The notes below the pieces were generated by a model. The model was not told the DNA's origin, searched no databases, and worked only from the letters and a program-made list of their open reading frames with translations. From CAJBVG01 sp943371235 (GTDB lineage: Bacteria > Bacteroidota > Bacteroidia > Sphingobacteriales > Sphingobacteriaceae), in NCBI GenBank assembly GCA_943371235.1, contig CALRTZ010000074.1:1-7616 (forward strand): a DNA stretch of 7,616 bases, written 5' to 3'. This document shows, piece after piece, positions 1 through 6,600 of the stretch. Made by a program: the position numbers and the translations under genes. Each line of letters opens with the position of its first letter. Position 1 is the first letter of the stretch.

Positions 1-628
1 AGTTATTAGAAATTACATTATAATTAGCACAAACCTCACCTACCGAAGTATTATTAATGTCGGATGCAATAATTGGAATGGTATTTCCATTAAAAATGGT
101 ATAAGTAGAATCTACCTTTATGATACATCTGTTTATGGTATTATACTCAGATGGTTTTCTGTTATCTCTGTTGTATGTAAAATGTATTGCAGAAGCAAAC
201 TGATTTGAAGCAGTAATTACTCGATCATTCTCTATCGTTAAATCTTGTAAAGTATAATAGCTACAACCTTCAAAGCGAATTACTTGGTTATTGTATAATG
301 TATTATCACCAGGGTGTTTTATCGTAACATCAGATGCCTTACCCGTTTCTGATTTAAATACTACAAAGTTTTTTGCAGAAGCACCTATGTAAGGCTTCAA
401 TGTTAAGTTTTCTAAATACACTCCTGGGCGTATGTTAAATGTAACACGACCAATAACTTCTGAGTTTGATGATAACAAATCTGACAATGCTTTTTGAATA
501 TTTTGATAGTTTGCATTACTACCTCCAATAGTATAAATACCACTGAAATACTTTTTCTGAGCATTGGCTTGTATAGAAACCAAACTTATTAACAAGGCAA
601 TAACAATACTGTAGAACTTTTTATTCAT
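1..628 (-). CDS. Secreted beta-helix protein, paralogue of the upstream gene (3' end outside window)
   Basis: The frame starts at ATG 628-626 and stays open for 209 codons to the left edge. Residues 1-23 form a Sec signal peptide: MNKK, a hydrophobic core (about 8-19), then ANA before Gln24. Type I cleavage leaving Gln at +1 fits the known Bacteroidota habit of N-terminal pyroglutamate. No Shine-Dalgarno sequence precedes the ATG; the leader is A-rich, normal for the phylum. Mature residues 28-209 start a right-handed beta-helix with the same landmarks as the upstream gene's units: GIYTIGG (30-36), YQNIQKAL (41-48), FNIRPGVYLEN (64-74), LQDLTIEN (127-134), IIKVDST (169-175), IPIIA (184-188). 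It is therefore a paralogue of a single unit placed straight after a signal peptide. The gene begins 62 bases after the upstream stop, on the same strand, which suggests co-transcription. Later repeats and a sorting domain may follow outside the window. Substrate and function are unknown. Confidence 0.93.
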   Translation of the reverse strand, partial: MNKKFYSIVIALLISLVSIQANAQKKYFSGIYTIGGSNANYQNIQKALSDLLSSNSEVIGRVTFNIRPGVYLENLTLKPYIGASAKNFVVFKSETGKASDVTIKHPGDNTLYNNQVIRFEGCSYYTLQDLTIENDRVITASNQFASAIHFTYNRDNRKPSEYNTINRCIIKVDSTYTIFNGNTIPIIASDINNTSVGEVCANYNVISNN

Positions 629-643
629 TTTGATTGATTTTTG

Positions 644-667
644 GGAGCTTCTTTTTAAGGAAGCTCC
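644..667 (-). other. Intergenic hairpin between the two beta-helix genes
   Basis: The gap 629-690 holds a perfect 8-bp inverted repeat, GGAGCTTC/GAAGCTCC (arms 660-667 and 644-651), with an 8-base A-rich loop. In the minus-strand transcript it lies about 24 bases after the upstream stop and ends 15 bases before the downstream ATG. What follows it in the RNA is CAAAAAUC, not a U-tract, so it is not a standard intrinsic terminator. It may be an attenuating or RNA-stabilising stem that changes the ratio of the two gene products, or an atypical terminator. The coding strand of the whole gap contains no TTTG, so the Bacteroidota promoter elements (TTTG at -33, TAnnTTTG at -7) are absent and an independent promoter inside the gap is unlikely. 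Confidence 0.6.
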
Positions 668-690
668 ATTATTTGTAGCTTATATTTTTA

Positions 691-3600
691 TTACTTAATT
701 ATTACGAATCGTCCGTTGTATTTTTTATCTCCTGTATTCAATACAAAGAAATATGTTCCTTCCGCCAACTCTTCATAATTCATTTCTATTTTTTGTTTAC
801 CTGCTGGTACTTGATACACAAAATCATCTCTCATTAACCTGCCCGATAAATCAAATATTTGTATTTGTACATTATCTTCTGATGGTAATTCTACCCCAAA
901 ATTTAACATAGAATTAGTAGGGTTCGGATGCACACTAAACAAGCCGTTATCAGCTGAGCTTTCTACTACTCCTAAGGTTAAGGAAACAATACAATTACTA
1001 TCGTTTGCTTCGATAACATCGTCAAATAAATAGGTAGTAGCACACACATCAAAGAATACGGCAGAGTCTGGATCAATTTGATAATTAAATTGGTACTCTT
1101 TAGTTTCCTTACCTTTTAATGGACCGGGTACATTCATTACCTCTTTTACTTTGTTATTTACCTTTAATGCTATAGTAAAATTACTTGCAGATAAATTTCC
1201 ATAATTAGATACTGCTACTTGTACTGGATTTTTTTGTTTTATTGATATACCATTTAATGGCGACAAGAAATAAGAAGCGCCGATATCTGAGGTATCTTTA
1301 GAGATAACCACAATGCTTGCTGTATCATTTAAGGTATTGAAATCATTGTTTACAAAAATATTGTTCTCGTTTAATTTTTTGATTTCTGTAAATGCTTTAA
1401 TAGTATGTGGACCCGCTTGGCGCGTTGAGAAACGTTTCGTAAATAATACCAATGAAGTAGAATCTAATTTCATAGCTGGTGTAAGAGTTCTCGTTGCAGA
1501 ATCAACTAACACACCATCAAATGTATATTTCACTTTAATGCTGTTTACATCTGCACCAAAATTCTTAACTCTAACAATTACTCTAACGGTATCTTTAAAT
1601 GTTGCTTGATCTAATGGAGTAATAAATTCTGTAACTCCAATGTCAAATCCAGGGAAATACTCATCGCAACCAACATCTGGCGTACTTGAATTTCTGCTTT
1701 CACCGTCAATGTCTTTTGTAACTAAATCCATAGGAGTTCCTGCACCATCAAGCATTGTATTGTTAACGTGTAAATCATATATAGACCTGAATTTAGGATC
1801 AAACTCTCCTAAACCTTTTGGCGATTTACCAATGTTGAATGGTGCATTTCCTTGGTCTTTTAATCCTAAGTCTGCTAAAGTAGCGCACAGCTCCCCTTTC
1901 CATTTCGCAAGAGTTGTACCTTTTGTATAAAGCAAATTGGTATTAGCGTCGTTAAATTCAGTTACACTATTTTCTTCGGTTGTATATTTAATTGCATAGC
2001 CATTTCCATAGTTCGCAAATATGTTGTTAAATACATTTAAACTATTTGAAATTTGGATGTTCATTGCAGAAGCCGAATCATTAATGCCGTCATACAATAC
2101 AGAGTTGTTTATGATGTCTATGAATCCAGATGAATTAACCCCTTTGCTCGGGAATGCTCCCGTACTCTTTATTAAGAAGCCACAATCGTTTTTCAAGCCG
2201 TCACCTACAAATCCTCCTGCAATCATATTGTTTGCAATTAAGCCCTTAGAAATGGTACGGCAACTGTCAATTACTAAACCAATGTTTTGTGCATTTTTAA
2301 TAACGTTACCCGTAATTAAGAAATCTGTTAATGCACCGTAAATATTAATACCTACTCCATTAGGGTTGGTTTTTCTCATGTCAATTTTGTTATTACTAAC
2401 ACTATCAATTTGAGTATAAAACACATCGATTGCTGCAGTATTATTGCCAGAGAAAGTATTGTTTACAATTTTATTTGCTCCAGAGAATGCATTGTTTTTT
2501 ATCCCTAATAATCTGATACCAAAACCACCTCCATAAAACTTAGAGTTACGTATTACATTTGAGCTTGCTTGTGCAGGATCTGTGTAAGAAATTTTGCCTG
2601 ATGCTAAAACACCCACTAAGGTATTTACAGTTGAGGTAGAATCAAATCTGAATATACAATTATCTACCGTTATAAACTTTGCGGTATCTGCAATGTGAAT
2701 ACCAGAAGCCCTCGCTTTTGCTTTACTTGTAAAGGTTAAACTCTTAAAGGTAATAAACCTCGCACCGTCTAGTCGTACTACGTGGTGATCTAAATCTTCT
2801 GCTGTATTCGTGTATTCTAAAATTACATCTTCTGGGTTATTAGTTGAGGATTTAAAAATAATAGTAGTATCTGCATGTGTAGCAATATCAGGAATGGTAA
2901 ATCTCTCGAAATAATTTCCTGGAGAAATATTAAACACAATTGAAGAATCGAATCCACATATTAATGCAGTAACTGCTTGTTGGAAATTGCTGAAATCTTC
3001 GGTTCCATTTTTACCAATGGTGTACACTCCTTTTTCTAAGCCTACGCACAAATCTTTACAAATGGTTTCATATCTAGTAATGGTATCATTTTGTAATCTT
3101 CCAGAAGGAGCTATTCGGACACATAATGGTATCCAAATAAAATCGCGTTTCACATGTTTTAAATTAAAACTGAATAGCTGCTCATCATACCTACCTTTTA
3201 ATTCATTAAGTGCAACAGTTTGTGTGCCTGTCCAAGTAATACCAGAATCTAAAGAGTATTCTAATACTATTGATTTGCCTGATAAATTCTCGTTTCCTTC
3301 ATTTAGTATTTTAACTGTAAACGTGTTTGTTCCGTAAACAGCTTTTTTGTTCATGATCTCAAATAAACTCACATCAAAAAATTGTCGTTCATATTCAATC
3401 GAACCTATGTCTGTAATACGTGGACTTCTTTTTCTATTATTATAATCGCGGTTAATGCCGGCAACTACAATTCCTTTTTTATCAAATCGTGTAGTGTCAA
3501 CCAAATTCATGTTAAATCTGGTAACGAATATCGAATCTGGATGTGTCGTTTTAGAATACGAGAATGAGGTTAAATCTTTCGCTGTGTTTTGTTGCCATAC

Positions 3601-6600
3601 TTCAAAATCTCGTTGATTTCTAGGTGGAAAAAATCCAAATCTCGACAAGTAACCTGTATGGTATGCATTGTGTTCGAATTCTGATGTAGGGTCTGTAGAA
3701 TTAAAGTAAACTGCATACGGCTTACGAGGTGCCGCAGGAATTGAGTCTACTTGTATAATGTTATTACGAACTTGTATGTTTGAGTTTCTGAAATAAGTAA
3801 TAGAGGGCTGTGTTTCTGGCGGAATAGGTGCCATAACTAAACTATCCATTCCAAAATTTAACGCAGAAACAAATCCGTTATACCTAATTGAATTGTAATA
3901 GATACCAACGTTGCTCGATCGCTTAATTAATATAGCACTTGAAGTATCAGCAACAGATGTTCCAAAGTCATTCGTAATCCAATTATTCGAAACGATTAAT
4001 CTTTTTTCAACAAAACCATCTATACCATATATTTTAATTCCAATTTGTTTAGAATTTATTAATTTATTAGCATTAATTAAGCCACCCTCTCCTGCGAAAT
4101 TATAAGAGATAGATACGCAAGTTGGTGCCGAATTAATCCTTGGTGTTAGTTGATTAAATCCAATACTTTTTATCGTATTGTTTGATGAGTATATACCAAA
4201 CTGATAAAAATCTTGAATGATGTTACTGTCAACAATATTATTTAAATCGAAATCGACATTTGAAGCACCTAACATGGCTACTCCAGTGTATCCACCGACC
4301 AAATTATTTCTAACAATTCTGTTTTGTGAACCATTTTTTGCAAAAGAGTTATTATCTAAAACACTCAACTTATTACTTGAAGTAAATGCAATCGGATAAA
4401 ATAAAGCAGAAGTAGCAGTAGTATTTACTTCTATTTTACATCCTTCTACAATGTTATTTTTTGCATTTCTAGTTATGTGTAAGCCTGAACCAAAAGTACC
4501 ACCGGTATTTTTAATGTTTAAATTCAACAATCTTACAAAGTTCGAACCATTCATTCTTACAGTATAATGTAATTTATCAGCATCACCTGTAGGAGATGCT
4601 GGTTGTTGTAACACTACTGCAGTATTGCTTGTGGTTCCATAAGGTAATATATTTAACAAGGGAGAATCTAAATTCACTAAAAATTTTGGGATGATTGTTC
4701 TACCTAAATACGGGCTACTAGCCGGATTTACATAAATCCATGTTACATCTGCAATTCCACAAGTAATATCATTTAATCCTTGTTGTATGCTGCTGTAATA
4801 TCTTAAAGTATCTGTGTTTGGTAAAGGATTGTTTTTATCAAAACCCACATAAAAGTTCCCTTCCACTCCTGTACATAAATTTACGCAAGCTTTGTCATTA
4901 TAATAAACCGTATCTAAAGGTATCCAGCCGGTTACTTTTTCAATACATACATCATAATTTCCTCTACGTGGAACACTCACTCTTTTCTTAAATGTATAAA
5001 TCTGTGAATCGCCTGCTTTTGCTAATTTTAAGGTAACTGTATCTGTACTCGTTGAAGAAAAACCATTCTCTACATCTGAAACTGTATATTTTAATGCAAC
5101 TTTTTGATTATCTAAAGAATAACGACCTCTGTTTCTTAATTCAACTACAATCTTATTTGGTTTTAATGCCGACAATAATGGGTTCACTACTTTTCTAACT
5201 TCCAAATCGATATTCGGAACTGTAAACTCATCACAACCAATATCTGGTGTGTTAGATTTACGTGGTTCCTTATCAAAGTCATCTGTAATGTCTAATCCTC
5301 CTGCCGCTTTACTCTCTACCGTTAAATCATAGGTATGTAAATTGTAAGGTAACTCTTCAAATAATAATGGTAAGGCTATCGACTTTCTGTCTCTTGAGGT
5401 ATTACCAGTTGCTTTTTTGTAATTATTTAAAGCAACTAATGGTGTTTGTGATAATTGAGAAAAATTATACCCTAATGCTGGTGTTTCCACACTTGCATTC
5501 TGACTTCCTTGAGTATTACCAAATCTTAATATTAAAATTAAAGGAGTATTCTTATTTGCATAAGTAGTATAATATAAATTGTTTTCGGAAACTATTAAAC
5601 CTGTTTTCACATTTCCTTGGCGCAATTTAGTATGATACTCCATTGCTATAGCTCCATTAGTTGAGTAGAAAACATTATTCATGGATTCTATATCCTCATT
5701 AGTAGAATTTACGATAAAACATCTTGCTACTGTTTTAGATACTGAGGTTGCTGCAATTCTTGGAGCATCCATCAATACAGTATTATGATATACCGAAATG
5801 CTTTTACATGTATTTAAAAATATACCAGAGGTAGTAGTTTGTAATACCGTAAAGCCTCCACCAATCATATTATTACTTAATACAAATGTAGATTTCTTAG
5901 CACCCGGTGCTTTATCACCTAAACAATTAAATAAATGTATCCCTTGGAAAGTAATGTCGTAAATTTTATTACCAGAAATTTCATTGGTAAATAAACCTGC
6001 TCTATCGCCTAATCCTTTAGCATAAATACCCCAAGCAGATGGATCCATACCAAACTTGCCAGCAATTAAATTGTTTTTTACTTTGGTATCAGAATATTCT
6101 AAATAAATACCCGCTTTGTGAAAAGAGGTGATCGTATTTCGTTCTACTATATTGTTTAAATCTCTTTTGTCTGAGTCTAACCCGTACATAGCTACCCCGT
6201 AAACACCACCTAATATTTTGTTATTTGCAATTATATTGTTTTGTGCATTTGTTGCAAATGAAGTAGTGGCAGAGTTTAACGTACCTAACTTACAGGCTAT
6301 AATTGGAACTAAAGTAGTAGGGAAAGGTGTTAAGGTTGAATCGACTCTTATAATGTTATTTCTGATTTCGTTGAACCTAGAGTTACCCGCTAACTGTATA
6401 CACGTACCATTCGCTAAACTTCTGTTTTCAATCGTTAAATCTCTTAAAATAATATACTGAGCATTGTTAAATAAAATGGTCGCATGGTTTTCTGCGGTAC
6501 CGTTTACATAAGTTAATCTGGTAGAGAACACATTGTTCTTAGATTTGAATGTAATGGTATTTGTCGCAGAAGAATTTCTGATTTTCCATAAACTAATTTG

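Noticed and set aside
637..667. Hairpin as a canonical Rho-independent terminator of the giant gene
   Set aside because: In the minus-strand RNA the stem is followed by CAAAAAUC, not by U residues. The T-run is on the wrong side for this transcript, and no plus-strand gene reads towards it.
1313..6460. Several plus-strand open frames of 60-116 codons (e.g. 1313-1609, 1640-1930, 2021-2341, 2987-3337, 5367-5567, 6218-6460)
   Set aside because: They lie antisense inside the giant gene, whose frame is clearly real from repeats and domains. Their translations show no recognisable domain or repeat and they overlap no gene boundary. They are chance shadows of the main frame.
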